Source: Segnochrobactrum spirostomi (lineage in GTDB: Bacteria; Pseudomonadota; Alphaproteobacteria; Rhizobiales; Segnochrobactraceae). Taken from it: a stretch of DNA of 64,000 nucleotides. Location: assembly GCF_009600605.1 (NCBI RefSeq), contig NZ_VWNA01000001.1, positions 2,900,501 through 2,964,500 of the forward strand, written 5' to 3'. Of the stretch, positions 44,533-53,525 are shown in pieces. Each line of letters opens with the position of its first letter. Position 1 is the first letter of the stretch. A program made the position numbers and the translations under genes. The notes under the pieces were generated by a model that made no database searches, was not told where the DNA came from, and worked only from the letters and a program-made list of their open reading frames with translations.

Positions 44533-45627
44533 TCACTCGGCCGCGGCGGGGGCGATCCCGGCGGGCGGCATCATCGGCGCCGCGCCCGCGGGCAGGCGCC
44601 GCTCGACGTGCCAGGTCGGGTCCTTCCGCTGGCGCAGGAGCGCCGGGATGATCTCCCGGTAGGCGGCGAGGCAACTCGGATAGGGCTGCGGGCAATCGTG
44701 CTTCATCGCGGCGTGGAGCTTCGGCAGCGCGTGGTAGGGCACCATCGGGAACATGTGGTGCTCCACGTGATAGTTCATGTTCCAGTAGAGAAAGCGGAAC
44801 AGCGGGTTCATGTAGACGGTGCGGCTGTTGAGCCGGTGGTCGAGCACGTCTTCGGCGAGGCCCGCGTGCTGGGTGAGCCCGAAGAAGATCACGAAGAATC
44901 CGCCATAGAGGGTCGGCAGGCCGACATACATCGCCGGCAGGATGGAGCGAAACGCGAGACAGGCGGCGATGACCGCGGCGAAGACGGCGAGATAGATCCG
45001 CGCGACGAGGAAGACCTTCCAGCGCTCCATCTCGGGCACGAAGGTCTTCTCTTCCGCCGTCAGTCGTCCGGTCGCGTGGAGAAAGAGCTTCGGCAGGGCG
45101 ATCGCCGCGCTTTTCAGCGCGAACAGGTTGAGCAGGAGCCCGAGGAAATCCGGCGGCCGCGGCACCGCGATTTCCGGATCGCGGCCGACGATGATGGTGT
45201 CGGTGTGGTGCCGGGTGTGGCTCCAGCGCCAGATCGTCGGCTCGCGCAAGATCATGAAGCAGGCGAGATGATAGACCGCGTCGTTGAGCCAGCGCGTCTT
45301 GAAGGCGGTGCCGTGGCCGCATTCGTGCCAGCGGCTGTCCGAGACCGAGCCATAGAGCACGCCGTAGACGAGGAAGCAGGGCACCGCGAGCCACGTGCCC
45401 CAGGCGAGGCCGCCGAGCACGCCGGAGACGACGAGGGCGCCGAGCCAGATCGCGGTGTCGCGCAAAGCCGGCCCGTCGGAGCGCTTCATCAGCGCCTTCA
45501 TGTCCTTGCGGGGGATCGGGCAGGTGTACCATTCGGCGGTGGCGAGGCCGCGTTCGAGCGCGCGGGCCGTCTCCGGTCCGACGAGGCTGTAATCGCGCGG
45601 CGGCGCGGCGGACGGTTCGAAGCCCAT
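44533..45627 (-). CDS. mocD: MocD-like membrane di-iron oxygenase (fatty acid desaturase family)
   Basis: This membrane protein of 364 residues has the histidine boxes HECGH (about 103-107), HTRHH (138-142) and HVEHH (288-292), the eight-His pattern of alkane hydroxylases and desaturases. Hydrophobic segments lie at about 60-95, 155-170 and 215-250. The N-terminus (LVGPETARALERGLATAEWYTCPIPRKDMKALM) and YWNMNYHVEHHMFPMVPY are strongly MocD-like. In Sinorhizobium MocD with MocE removes the methyl group of the rhizopine 3-O-methyl-scyllo-inosamine, but MocD homologues also occur without rhizopine genes. The start is ATG 45625-45627 and the next gene is mocE. Rhizopine use is therefore a possibility, not a claim. 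Confidence 0.82.
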   Translation of the reverse strand: MGFEPSAAPPRDYSLVGPETARALERGLATAEWYTCPIPRKDMKALMKRSDGPALRDTAIWLGALVVSGVLGGLAWGTWLAVPCFLVYGVLYGSVSDSRWHECGHGTAFKTRWLNDAVYHLACFMILREPTIWRWSHTRHHTDTIIVGRDPEIAVPRPPDFLGLLLNLFALKSAAIALPKLFLHATGRLTAEEKTFVPEMERWKVFLVARIYLAVFAAVIAACLAFRSILPAMYVGLPTLYGGFFVIFFGLTQHAGLAEDVLDHRLNSRTVYMNPLFRFLYWNMNYHVEHHMFPMVPYHALPKLHAAMKHDCPQPYPSCLAAYREIIPALLRQRKDPTWHVERRLPAGAAPMMPPAGIAPAAAE

Positions 45628-45817
45628 CTTTCCTCCTCCGAGACCGGCTCCGGCGCCGGCGGCCCGTGAGCCGCCGGCCGCACCGCGCGGCCTTCCCTCG
45701 TCGTTCGGGCGTTTCGCTCTGCCGGCCGCTGTCCCCGCAGCCGGCCGCCGATCTCGTCTTGTCGTTGTTTCGATCTCGAAGAAGTCTAGGCGCGACGCCG
45801 GTCTCGCTCAAGAAAGG

Positions 45818-45847
45818 TCTATCATTTCCTATCAAAAACCATCATTC
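45818..45847. promoter_or_regulatory. Three 10-bp direct repeats upstream of the LacI gene
   Basis: CTATCATTTC, CTATCAAAAA and CCATCATTCT follow one another without a gap at 45818-45847. This AT-rich array stands out in the GC-rich divergent region between mocD and the LacI-family gene. One unit per helical turn would put bound subunits on the same face of the DNA. LacI proteins usually bind inverted repeats, so an activator site, an UP-like element or another regulator is equally possible. Confidence 0.5.
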
Positions 45848-45925
45848 TTCAGGCCCGCGGGATGATGGAATCGCGCAAATGTCGGGACGGCCGAGGCCGC
45901 GCGACGGGCGATCAGGGAGCGCGCC

Positions 45926-46984
45926 ATGGCGAAGCGTCCGACCATCGTGGACCTGGCGGAGGCCGCCGGGGTCAGCGTCGCGACCGTCGATCGGGTGCTG
46001 AACGGGCGCCACGCGGTGCGCAGCGGCACCGCCGAGCGGGTGCTCGCCGCCGCCGAGGCGCTCGGCTACCACGCGACCGCCTTGATGGAGCGGAGGGTGC
46101 GCCGCGCCGTTCCCGAGCGCCGCTTCGGCTTCCTGTTGCAGAAGCGCAGCGACGCCTTCTACCGCCAGTTCGCCGCCGACATCGAGGCGGCCTGTGCCGC
46201 GGCCACGGACGTGCGCGTCGTTCCCGTCGTGGCGTTCGTCGACGAGCTCTCGCCGGGCGCGCTCGCCGAGGCGATGCGCCGGCTCGGGGCCGACGTCGAT
46301 GCGCTCTCCGTCGTCTCCATCGAACATCCCCACATCGACGCGGCGATCGCCGACCTCAAGGCCGACGGCGTGCCGGTGTTCGCCCTCCTGACCGACCTCA
46401 CGGCGGAGGCGCGGGCCGGCTATATCGGCCGCGACAACCGCAAGGAGGGCCGCACCGCCGCCTGGATGATCGAGCATACGGCGCAAGCGCCGGGCGAGAT
46501 CGGCATCATCGTCGGCAGCCACCGCTATCTCTGCCAGGAGACGGCGGAGATCTCGTTCCGCGCCTACTTTCGCGAGCACGCGAGCGGCTTTCGGCTGCTC
46601 GAACCGCTCGTCAACCTGGAGGACGTGCGGGTCGCCTACGAGGCGACGCTCGACCTTCTCGCCCGCCGCCGCGGCATGGTCGGGCTCTATCTCTGCGGTG
46701 GCGGCACCGACGGGGTGATCCGGGCGGTGCGCGAGGAGGCGCCCGAAGGCCTCGCCGTCGTCTGCTACGAACTGACCCCGACGACCCGCGCCGCGCTCAT
46801 CGACGGCGTGATCACCGCCGTGATCGGCACGCCGACCGCCCGCCTCGCCCAGAGCGCGGTCGCTGGCATGACCAAGGCGACCGCGGGGAAGGGCCTCGGA
46901 CGAGCCGCCGGCGCCGCGCCGTCCGATCTGCCGTTCGTGCACGCCGTCCACCCGTTCGATCTGTTCATTCGCGAGAACGTGTGA
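45926..46984 (+). CDS. LacI family transcriptional regulator
   Basis: The 352-residue product has an N-terminal LacI helix-turn-helix (about 4-50: TIVDLAEAAGVSVATVDRVLNGR with the hinge helix following) and a periplasmic-binding-protein-like sugar-sensing domain from about 65 to 350. It is divergent from the mocD-mocE pair, which it most likely controls. The effector domain (PVFALLTDLTAEARAGYIGRDNRKEG and GGGTDGVIRAVREE) is of the ribose/inositol-binding kind, compatible with an inositol-like ligand. This fits a rhizopine- or inositol-related inducer but does not prove it. ATG 45926 is well placed, with GGGAGCGCGCC upstream. Confidence 0.88.
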   Translation: MAKRPTIVDLAEAAGVSVATVDRVLNGRHAVRSGTAERVLAAAEALGYHATALMERRVRRAVPERRFGFLLQKRSDAFYRQFAADIEAACAAATDVRVVPVVAFVDELSPGALAEAMRRLGADVDALSVVSIEHPHIDAAIADLKADGVPVFALLTDLTAEARAGYIGRDNRKEGRTAAWMIEHTAQAPGEIGIIVGSHRYLCQETAEISFRAYFREHASGFRLLEPLVNLEDVRVAYEATLDLLARRRGMVGLYLCGGGTDGVIRAVREEAPEGLAVVCYELTPTTRAALIDGVITAVIGTPTARLAQSAVAGMTKATAGKGLGRAAGAAPSDLPFVHAVHPFDLFIRENV

Positions 46985-47114
46985 GCGGGAACGCACGGAG
47001 GGCGCGCGGTTGCCTCATGGTCCCGCCCTCGATGTTTCCTCGGCGGCCAAAGTGCTTTAGAAGGCGGGCAATCCGGCTCGGCCGGCTCCGCCTCCGTAAA
47101 CGACGAACGATCCG

Positions 47115-48206
47115 ATGACCGAACTTGCGACCCTCGCCGATCTCGAACGCGATCTCATCGCGCGCATTGAAGCCGCGGCGGACGAGGCCGCGCTCGAGGA
47201 CGCCCGCGTCTCGGCGCTCGGCAAGAAGGGCGTCGTCACCGAGCGGCTGAAGTCGCTCGGCGGCATGTCGGACGCCGAGCGGCGCACCCTCGGCCCCGCC
47301 ATCAACGGCCTGAAGCAGGCCGTCGGCGAGGCGATCGAGGCCCGCAAGGCGACGCTGAAGGCCGCCGCCCTCACCGAGCGGCTCGCCCGCGAGACCGTCG
47401 ACGTCACCCTGCCGGTGCGGCCGGGCCCGCTCGCCGAGGGCCGCATCCATCCGGTCTCCCAGGTGATGGACGAGCTCACCGCGATCTTCGCCGATCTCGG
47501 CTTCGCGATTGCCGAAGGGCCGGACATCGAGACCGATTATTACAACTTCACCGCGCTCAATTTCCCCGTCGGCCATCCGGCGCGGGAGATGCACGACACC
47601 TTCTTCTTCGAGCCGAAGGCCGACGGCTCGCGGCTCCTCCTGCGCACCCACACCTCCCCGGTGCAGATCCGCACCATGGAGAAGGGCGAGCTGCCGATCC
47701 GCGTGATCTGCCCGGGCCGCACCTATCGCTGCGATTCCGACCAGACCCACACCCCGATGTTCCATCAGGTCGAGGGCCTCGTCGTCGACGAGAGCGCGAC
47801 GCTGGGCGAGCTCAAGTGGGTGCTGGAGGAGTTCTGCAAGGCGTTCTTCGAGGTGAAGCGCGTCGACATGCGCTTCCGCCCGTCCTTCTTCCCCTTCACC
47901 GAGCCGTCGATGGAGGTGGACATCCGCTGCCGTCGCATGGGCAACGAGGTGCGCTTCGGCGAGGGCGACGACTGGCTCGAGATCCTCGGCTGCGGGATGG
48001 TGCACCCGAACGTGCTGCGCAATGGCGGGTTCGATCCCGACAAGGTGCAGGGCTATGCCTGGGGCATGGGCATCGACCGCATCGCCATGCTGAAATACGG
48101 CATGTCGGACCTGCGCGCCTTCTTCGACGCCGACGTGCGCTGGCTGAACCATTACGGCTTCCGCCCGCTCGACATTCCGACCTTGTTCGGCGGCCTCTCC
48201 GCCTGA
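47115..48206 (+). CDS. pheS: Phenylalanine--tRNA ligase alpha subunit
   Basis: PheS is the catalytic subunit of the alpha2beta2 class II synthetase that charges tRNA-Phe. The product has 363 residues. The N-terminal coiled coil (about 1-95) binds tRNA. Class II motifs follow: [57 protein letters not shown] and, near the end, [20 protein letters not shown]. The partner gene pheT, which normally follows directly, is absent: the gene ends in an intrinsic terminator 36 bases after the stop. Upstream lies a LacI-family gene. The separated arrangement is unusual and implies that pheT is elsewhere. Confidence 0.97.
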   Translation: MTELATLADLERDLIARIEAAADEAALEDARVSALGKKGVVTERLKSLGGMSDAERRTLGPAINGLKQAVGEAIEARKATLKAAALTERLARETVDVTLPVRPGPLAEGRIHPVSQVMDELTAIFADLGFAIAEGPDIETDYYNFTALNFPVGHPAREMHDTFFFEPKADGSRLLLRTHTSPVQIRTMEKGELPIRVICPGRTYRCDSDQTHTPMFHQVEGLVVDESATLGELKWVLEEFCKAFFEVKRVDMRFRPSFFPFTEPSMEVDIRCRRMGNEVRFGEGDDWLEILGCGMVHPNVLRNGGFDPDKVQGYAWGMGIDRIAMLKYGMSDLRAFFDADVRWLNHYGFRPLDIPTLFGGLSA

Positions 48207-48242
48207 CGCCGGGCGCCGTTCCGGCACGCGCGGATGAGCTTT

Positions 48243-48279
48243 AACGGCAGGGACGACGGTCGCGTCTCCCTGCCGTTTT
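48243..48279 (+). terminator. Rho-independent terminator after pheS
   Basis: AACGGCAGGGA (48243-48253) and TCCCTGCCGTT (48267-48277) form a perfect 11-bp stem with a 13-base loop, followed by TTTTG. It stops transcription from pheS. Read from the other strand the T run is weak (TTAAAG), although it could also help end the convergent CoA-transferase transcript. Confidence 0.9.
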
Positions 48280-48289
48280 GCTGTGCCCC

Positions 48290-49813
48290 TTACGCCACCC
48301 GCGCCTCGTTGAGGTCGGTCACGGTGCCGCCCATCGAGCCGGTGTCGCGGGCGGCGATGTGCCAAGCGAACGCCTTTTCGAGCAGATGCGGCGTCTGGCC
48401 GCCGCGGCGGCAGGCTTCGGCGAAATAATCGGCGAGGCGGTCGCGGTAGAGCGGGTGGGCGCAGGTCTCGATGATGAGCCTCGCCCGTTCCCGCGGCGCG
48501 AGCCCGCGCAGGTCGGCGAGGCCGCATTCCGTCACCACGATGTCGACGTCGTGCTCGGTGTGATCGACGTGGGGCACCATCGGCACCACGCTCGAAATCG
48601 CGCCGTTCTTGGCGATCGACTTCGTCACGAAGATCGACAGATGGGCGTTACGTGCGAAATCGCCGGAGCCGCCGATGCCGTTCATCATGTGGGTGCCGCC
48701 CACATGGGTCGAGTTGATGTTGCCGTAGATGTCGAATTCGAGCGCCGTGTTGACCGCGATCAGCCCGAGCCGGCGGATCACCTCCGGGTGGTTGCTGATC
48801 TCCTGCGGGCGCAGGATGAGGCGCGGCTTGTAGCGCGCGATGTCGTCGAGCACCTGGCGGTAGCGCGCCTTCGAGAGGGTGATCGAGGAGCCGGAGGCGA
48901 AGTCGAGCTTGCCGGCGTCGAACAGGTCGAACGTCGAATCCTGCAACACCTCCGAATACATCGTCAGCCGCTCGAACGGGCTGTCGATGAGGCCGTGCAT
49001 CACCGCGTTGGCGATGGTGCCGATGCCGGCCTGGAGCGGCTGCAGCGACTTTTCGAGGCGCCCGCGATCGACCTCGTGGCGCAGGAACTCGGTGAGATGG
49101 CCGGCAATCGACCTGGTCTCGTTGTCGGGCGGCAGCACCGTCGAGGCGCTGTCGAGCTTCTCCGTCACCACGATGGCGACGATCTTCGACGGATCGATCG
49201 GGATGAAGGGTGTGCCGACGCGGTCGTTAGGCGCCATCACCGGGATCGGCTCGCGGGTCGGCCGGCGGGTCGGGATGTAGATGTCGTGCAAGCCTTCGAG
49301 GGCGAGCGGCTGGGCGAGGTTGATCTCGATGATGACCTTCTCGGCGAGAATCGCGAAGGTCGCCGAGTTGCCGACCGAGGTCGTCGGCACGATGCCGCCC
49401 GTCTCGGTGATGGCGACCGCCTCGACCACCGCGACGTCGACCGGGCCGATCTGGCGGGAGCGCAGCATCTCGACCGTCTCGGAGAGGTGCTGGTCGATGA
49501 ACATGACCTCGCCGGCATTGATCGCCTTGCGCAGCGCCGGGTCGGACTGGAACGGGATGCGGCGCGACAGCACACCGGCCTCCGACAGCGTCTTGTCGAG
49601 ATCGTTGCCGAGCGAGGCGCCGGTGATGAGGGTGATCTTGAGCGGCTCGCGCTTCGCCCGCTCGGCCAAGGCGAGGGGCACGGCCTTCGCCTCGCCGGCC
49701 CGGGTGAACCCGCTCATGCCGACCGTCATGCCGTCGCGGATGAAACTGGCGGCCTCGTCGGAAGAGGTGATCCGCTCGAGTAGCGGCGCACAGCGGATGC
49801 GGTCTGTGATCAT
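48290..49813 (-). CDS. Acetyl-CoA hydrolase/transferase family protein (succinate CoA-transferase type)
   Basis: This cytoplasmic CoA-transferase of 507 residues moves CoA between acyl groups, probably succinyl-CoA and acetate. The start is the ATG at 49811-49813. The sequence carries MTVGMSGFTRAGEAKAV at about 29-45, GSQ-like IAGHLTEFL, and the catalytic glutamate segment NTALEFDIYGNINSTHVGG, in which the Glu forms the CoA thioester. MNGIGGSGDFARNAHLSIF and VPHVDHTEHDVDIVVTECGLADLRGL are signatures shared with AarC and Cat1. It is convergent with pheS, beyond the shared terminator. Propionyl- or acetyl-CoA hydrolysis is a less likely alternative. Confidence 0.88.
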   Translation of the reverse strand: MITDRIRCAPLLERITSSDEAASFIRDGMTVGMSGFTRAGEAKAVPLALAERAKREPLKITLITGASLGNDLDKTLSEAGVLSRRIPFQSDPALRKAINAGEVMFIDQHLSETVEMLRSRQIGPVDVAVVEAVAITETGGIVPTTSVGNSATFAILAEKVIIEINLAQPLALEGLHDIYIPTRRPTREPIPVMAPNDRVGTPFIPIDPSKIVAIVVTEKLDSASTVLPPDNETRSIAGHLTEFLRHEVDRGRLEKSLQPLQAGIGTIANAVMHGLIDSPFERLTMYSEVLQDSTFDLFDAGKLDFASGSSITLSKARYRQVLDDIARYKPRLILRPQEISNHPEVIRRLGLIAVNTALEFDIYGNINSTHVGGTHMMNGIGGSGDFARNAHLSIFVTKSIAKNGAISSVVPMVPHVDHTEHDVDIVVTECGLADLRGLAPRERARLIIETCAHPLYRDRLADYFAEACRRGGQTPHLLEKAFAWHIAARDTGSMGGTVTDLNEARVA

Positions 49814-49974
49814 CGTCGGTCCTGTTGTCGGTCCGGGCGGGCGACGGCGATCATGGGACGATCGGGGAGGCGAGGCCTTGATCGGCCGCAAGCCCATGCC
49901 GGATTCGGGGCGTTTCCTGGGGGACTGGTCTTTGGAGCAAGTGTCGGGAGAGGGGCTCGGGTCGGTGTCTCGGG

Positions 49975-50454
49975 TCAGGGCGGGGGAACGTCGTCGGTCC
50001 GGCAGACGTCGATCCAGCGGGCCTCGGTGATCGCGGCCATGCGCTCCGGGGCGATGCGCAGCGCGGCGTGGATCGCGCCCGCGGCAGGCACCACGATGTC
50101 GAAGGCGCGCAGCGACACGTCGCAATAGACGGGAAGGGGCGTGGCGAGGCCGAACGGGCAGACGCCGCCGACCGGATGCCCGGTCAGCGCCGCGACCTCC
50201 TCGGCGCCGAGCATACGGATCTTGGCCCCGAACGCGTCCTTGGCCTTGCGGTTGTCGAGGCGGGCGTCGCCGCGGGTGACGACGAGGAAGGTGTCGTCAC
50301 CGCTGCGCAGACACAACGTCTTGGCGATCTGGGCGGGCGCGACGCCGTGGCCTTCGGCGGCGAGCGCCACCGTGGCCGTGCTCGTCTCGAGCTCGATGAT
50401 GGCGATGTCGGGAGCCTTCTCGGCGAGGAAGGCGCGGACGGATTCGAGACTCAT
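49975..50454 (-). CDS. YbaK/EbsC family aminoacyl-tRNA deacylase-like protein
   Basis: This free-standing editing-domain protein of 159 residues starts at ATG 50452-50454 and probably deacylates mischarged tRNA-Pro or a related tRNA. The conserved lysine is in VAPAQIAKTLCLR (about residue 44), and RGDARLDNRKAKDAFG, EEVAALTGHPVGGVCPFGL and VYCDVSLRAFD are the usual YbaK/ProX segments. It lies 161 bases upstream of the CoA-transferase gene on the same strand, but no functional link is evident. Several subgroups exist (YbaK, ProXp-ala, YeaK) and the sequence alone does not decide between them. Confidence 0.87.
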   Translation of the reverse strand: MSLESVRAFLAEKAPDIAIIELETSTATVALAAEGHGVAPAQIAKTLCLRSGDDTFLVVTRGDARLDNRKAKDAFGAKIRMLGAEEVAALTGHPVGGVCPFGLATPLPVYCDVSLRAFDIVVPAAGAIHAALRIAPERMAAITEARWIDVCRTDDVPPP

Positions 50455-50632
50455 GCGACGTCGGGCTCCCGGGCCGCGGGGAGCCTCCGGGCCGCGCAGG
50501 CCGACCGGATGTCGGCGTGGGGAGAGGAGGGACCGGCGGTCCATCTCGGACGAACCGCCCCCCTTATAGCCGACGCCGGCGGCCGGGCGGGAGCCCGACC
50601 TCCGTCGTAGGCGCGCGAGGGTTCGCGACGGC

Positions 50633-51706
50633 TCAGGGCGTGATCGCGACCTTGAGGACGCCGTCGCGCTGGTGGGAGAACAGGTCGTAGGCCGCTTCGA
50701 TATCGTCGAGCTTGAAGCGGTGGGTCACCAGGGCCGTGAGGTCCGTGCGCTTCGATTCGAGCACCGAGAGGAGCCGGCGCATCCGCTCTTTGCCGCCGGG
50801 GCAGAGCGTGGTGACGATCTTGTTGTCGCCGAGGCCGGCGGAGAAGGCGTCGAGCGGGATCCGAAGGTCGGTCGAATAGACGCCGAGGCTCGACAGAGTG
50901 CCGCCCGGCCGCAGCACGCGCAGCGCCGCCTCGAAGGTCGCCTGGGTGCCGAGCGCCTCGATCGAGGCATCGACGCCGCGGCCGTCGGTCAGCTCCAGGA
51001 TCTGCTTCACCGGATCGCCGGCCTTGTAGTCGACCACGAGATCGGCGCCGAGCCGCTTGGCGATCGCGAGCCGCTCGGGAACCGTGTCGACGCCGATGAT
51101 CGTCGTCGCGCCCTTGAGCTTGGCGCCGGCGACCGCGCAGAGGCCGATCGGCCCGAGCGCGAACACCGCGACGGTGTCACCGATCTTGATTCCCGCGCTT
51201 TCGGCGCCGGAGAAGCCGGTCGACATGATGTCGGGGCACATCAGGACGTCTTCGTCGCTGAGGTCGTCCGGAACGGGGGCGAGGTTCGCCATGGCGTCCG
51301 GCACCAGGATATATTCGGCCTGGGCGCCGTCGATGATGTTGCCGAACTTCCAGCCGCCGGTGGCACGGAAGCCGTGCTTGGTGCCGGGACCGTCCTGGGA
51401 GCCGCAGCCGCACAGGCAGGCATAGGAATAGCCGCTCGGGGTGATGGCGCCGGCGATGACGCGCTGGCCTTCCTGGTAGCCGCTGACCGCAGAGCCGAGC
51501 TTCTCGATGACGCCGACCGGCTCGTGGCCCACGGTGAGCCCCTTCGCGACCGGATATTCGCCCTTCAGGATGTGGACGTCGGTGCCGCAGATGGTGGTCG
51601 TCGTCACGCGCACCAGGGCGTCGAGCGGACCGACCTCGGGAATCGGCTTCTCGTCGAGGACGATGCGGCCGGGTTCGACGAAGATGGCGGCTTTCATCTT
51701 GGGCAT
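50633..51706 (-). CDS. Zinc-dependent NAD(P) alcohol dehydrogenase
   Basis: This is a medium-chain dehydrogenase of 357 residues. The catalytic zinc ligands are C40 (ICGTDVHI), H61 and E62 (GHEPVG) and D159 in CPDIMSTGFSGAESA, the pattern of the Clostridium beijerinckii/Thermoanaerobacter secondary-alcohol dehydrogenases. The Rossmann loop is ALGPIGLCAVAGA, followed by GVDTVPERLAIAKRLGAD. The structural-zinc lobe is atypical, with a CLCGCGSQDG cluster near 97-106. A role in alcohol or aldehyde turnover is likely, but the substrate is unknown. Its start (51704-51706) faces a 322-base region before the APC permease. Confidence 0.87.
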   Translation of the reverse strand: MPKMKAAIFVEPGRIVLDEKPIPEVGPLDALVRVTTTTICGTDVHILKGEYPVAKGLTVGHEPVGVIEKLGSAVSGYQEGQRVIAGAITPSGYSYACLCGCGSQDGPGTKHGFRATGGWKFGNIIDGAQAEYILVPDAMANLAPVPDDLSDEDVLMCPDIMSTGFSGAESAGIKIGDTVAVFALGPIGLCAVAGAKLKGATTIIGVDTVPERLAIAKRLGADLVVDYKAGDPVKQILELTDGRGVDASIEALGTQATFEAALRVLRPGGTLSSLGVYSTDLRIPLDAFSAGLGDNKIVTTLCPGGKERMRRLLSVLESKRTDLTALVTHRFKLDDIEAAYDLFSHQRDGVLKVAITP

Positions 51707-52028
51707 GGATCAGCGCTCCGAATGGCAACGAGGTCGGAAACCCCTCGGAGGGCTTCCGGATGCGCTGCGGCGCCCGAATGGCATCGCGGCACGAAGCGGA
51801 TCGCGCGCTGCCGGGCACGATCGCGCCGGTCGGAGCCGGAGGCGGAAGGGCTACCCGGCGTCGACGGCGGCAGGATGATGCGGGCGTCGGCAATCGGCCT
51901 TGATGCCGATCAAGGGGGATGGACGGGGCGGCCGGCCTCACGCATTTGTCGCATGGGGCCCGTTATTGTCGCTTTATGGTTCCCGGATGGGGTTGGTTGG
52001 CGATTCGCGGGCGGATCGCCGCGTCGAT
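51707..52028. other. Divergent spacer between alcohol dehydrogenase and APC permease genes
   Basis: No gene is supported in these 322 bases, which hold the promoters of two divergent genes. In-frame TTG and ATG codons at 51900, 51903 and 51987 could extend the permease, but none has a clear ribosome-binding site and the added sequence is not hydrophobic. No repeat or obvious operator was seen. Confidence 0.5.
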
Positions 52029-53465
52029 ATGGGGATTGGCGTGGAAAGGTCTTTGAAATCGGGAGCTTTGGGGCTCGTCGATACGTTGGTGATGGCGGTC
52101 GCGGGATCGGCGCCGGCTTATTCCATCACCGCCAGCACGGCCGCGCTGGTCGCCGCGGTCGGCATCGCCGGCCCGGCCGCGCTGTGGGTGGCGTTCGTGC
52201 CGATGATCGGCATCACAATCGCCTTCTCCTATCTCAACCAGTGGAGGTCCGACGCCGGTGCCGCCTATGCCTGGGTTGGCCGCGCCATCCACCCGGCGCT
52301 CGGCTTCCTCGCCGGATGGGCGCTGCTCTCGCTGTCGACCATCTTCATGGTCGCCGCGGCGCTGCCGGCCGGCGAGGCGACCCTCGACCTCTTCAATCCG
52401 GGCGAACTCCACGACGTGATGTGGGCGACGGGCATCGGCGTCGTCTGGTTCCTGGGCGTGCTCGCCCTCGTCACCGTCGGCATCACCGCCACCGCCAAGG
52501 TGCAGGTGATGATGACGCTGCTCGAACTCGGCGCGCTTCTCCTCGTCGGCTTCCTGGCGATCTGGAATGTCCACGCCGCGCCGGTGTCGAATTTCTCCTG
52601 GAGCTGGTTCCTGCCGCAGAGCTTCGGCACGTTCCAGTCGTTCTCGGCCGGCATGCTCGTCGCCGTGTTCTATTATTTCGGGTGGGACGTCTCGTCGAAC
52701 CTTGCCGAGGAGACGGCGAACGCCGAGCGCACCGCCGGCCTCGGCGGCATCGCCGGGGTGCTCGTCATCTTCCTCATCTTCATCCTGATCCAGGTCGCCG
52801 TGCAGATGGCGCTGACCCCGGCCCAGGTGCAGGCGAACAGCGCCAACCTGCTGCCCGCGCTCGGCCACGTCGCGCTGCCGGCGCCGTGGAGCGCCATCGC
52901 GGTGCTCGCCGTCATGGTGAGCGCGGTCGCCACGCTCGAGACCCAGCTCCTCCAGTGCACCCGGCTGCTCTATTCGATGGCCCGCGACCGGGTGATCGGC
53001 GAGACGATGGGCCACCTCCATCCGCGCTTTCAGACGCCGTGGCTCGCCGGCTTCGCTGTTGCCGGCGTCTCGCTCCTCCTGTTCGCCGCCTCGGCGACGG
53101 TGCCGACGCTCAACATCCTGATGAGCGACCTCATCAACGCCATCGGCGTCCAGGTCTCGTTCTATTATTCGATCGCCGGCATCGCCTGCGCTTGGTACTA
53201 CCGCAAGGTCCTCTTCACCGACTGGCGGGTGCTCGTGTTCGCGGGCATCGTGCCGCTCGGCTCGGCGCTGTTCGTCGGCTATGTCGGGCTCTATCAACTG
53301 CCGCAGCTCGGCTGGCAGGTGTCGGCGATCTCGATCGGCACGATCGTGATCGGGGTGATCCCGCTCGTCTATTATCGCCGGCGCTACCGCAGCAGCTTTT
53401 ACACCGACCCGGCGGAAGCGGCGTCCGTCCTGACGATGGCACGCGGGGCCCAGGCGGGAGAATAG
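52029..53465 (+). CDS. APC family amino-acid permease
   Basis: This inner-membrane transporter of 478 residues, with about twelve hydrophobic helices, belongs to the amino acid-polyamine-organocation superfamily. The N-terminal LKSGALGLVDTLVMAVAGSAPAYSI (about 9-33) carries the Gly-rich unwound first helix. SYLNQWRSDAGAAYAWVGRAIHPALGFLAGW matches the second and third helices. The start is uncertain: ATG 52029 gives a normal family length, and upstream codons extend it by up to 43 residues. The gene is divergent from the alcohol dehydrogenase gene and precedes mgtC by 60 bases. The substrate is not known. Confidence 0.86.
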   Translation: MGIGVERSLKSGALGLVDTLVMAVAGSAPAYSITASTAALVAAVGIAGPAALWVAFVPMIGITIAFSYLNQWRSDAGAAYAWVGRAIHPALGFLAGWALLSLSTIFMVAAALPAGEATLDLFNPGELHDVMWATGIGVVWFLGVLALVTVGITATAKVQVMMTLLELGALLLVGFLAIWNVHAAPVSNFSWSWFLPQSFGTFQSFSAGMLVAVFYYFGWDVSSNLAEETANAERTAGLGGIAGVLVIFLIFILIQVAVQMALTPAQVQANSANLLPALGHVALPAPWSAIAVLAVMVSAVATLETQLLQCTRLLYSMARDRVIGETMGHLHPRFQTPWLAGFAVAGVSLLLFAASATVPTLNILMSDLINAIGVQVSFYYSIAGIACAWYYRKVLFTDWRVLVFAGIVPLGSALFVGYVGLYQLPQLGWQVSAISIGTIVIGVIPLVYYRRRYRSSFYTDPAEAASVLTMARGAQAGE

Positions 53466-53525
53466 GGCGGGCGAAGAGGACCGCGCGTCCGCCGCGCATG
53501 AAGAAGGCGGACATGGGAGGCGGAC

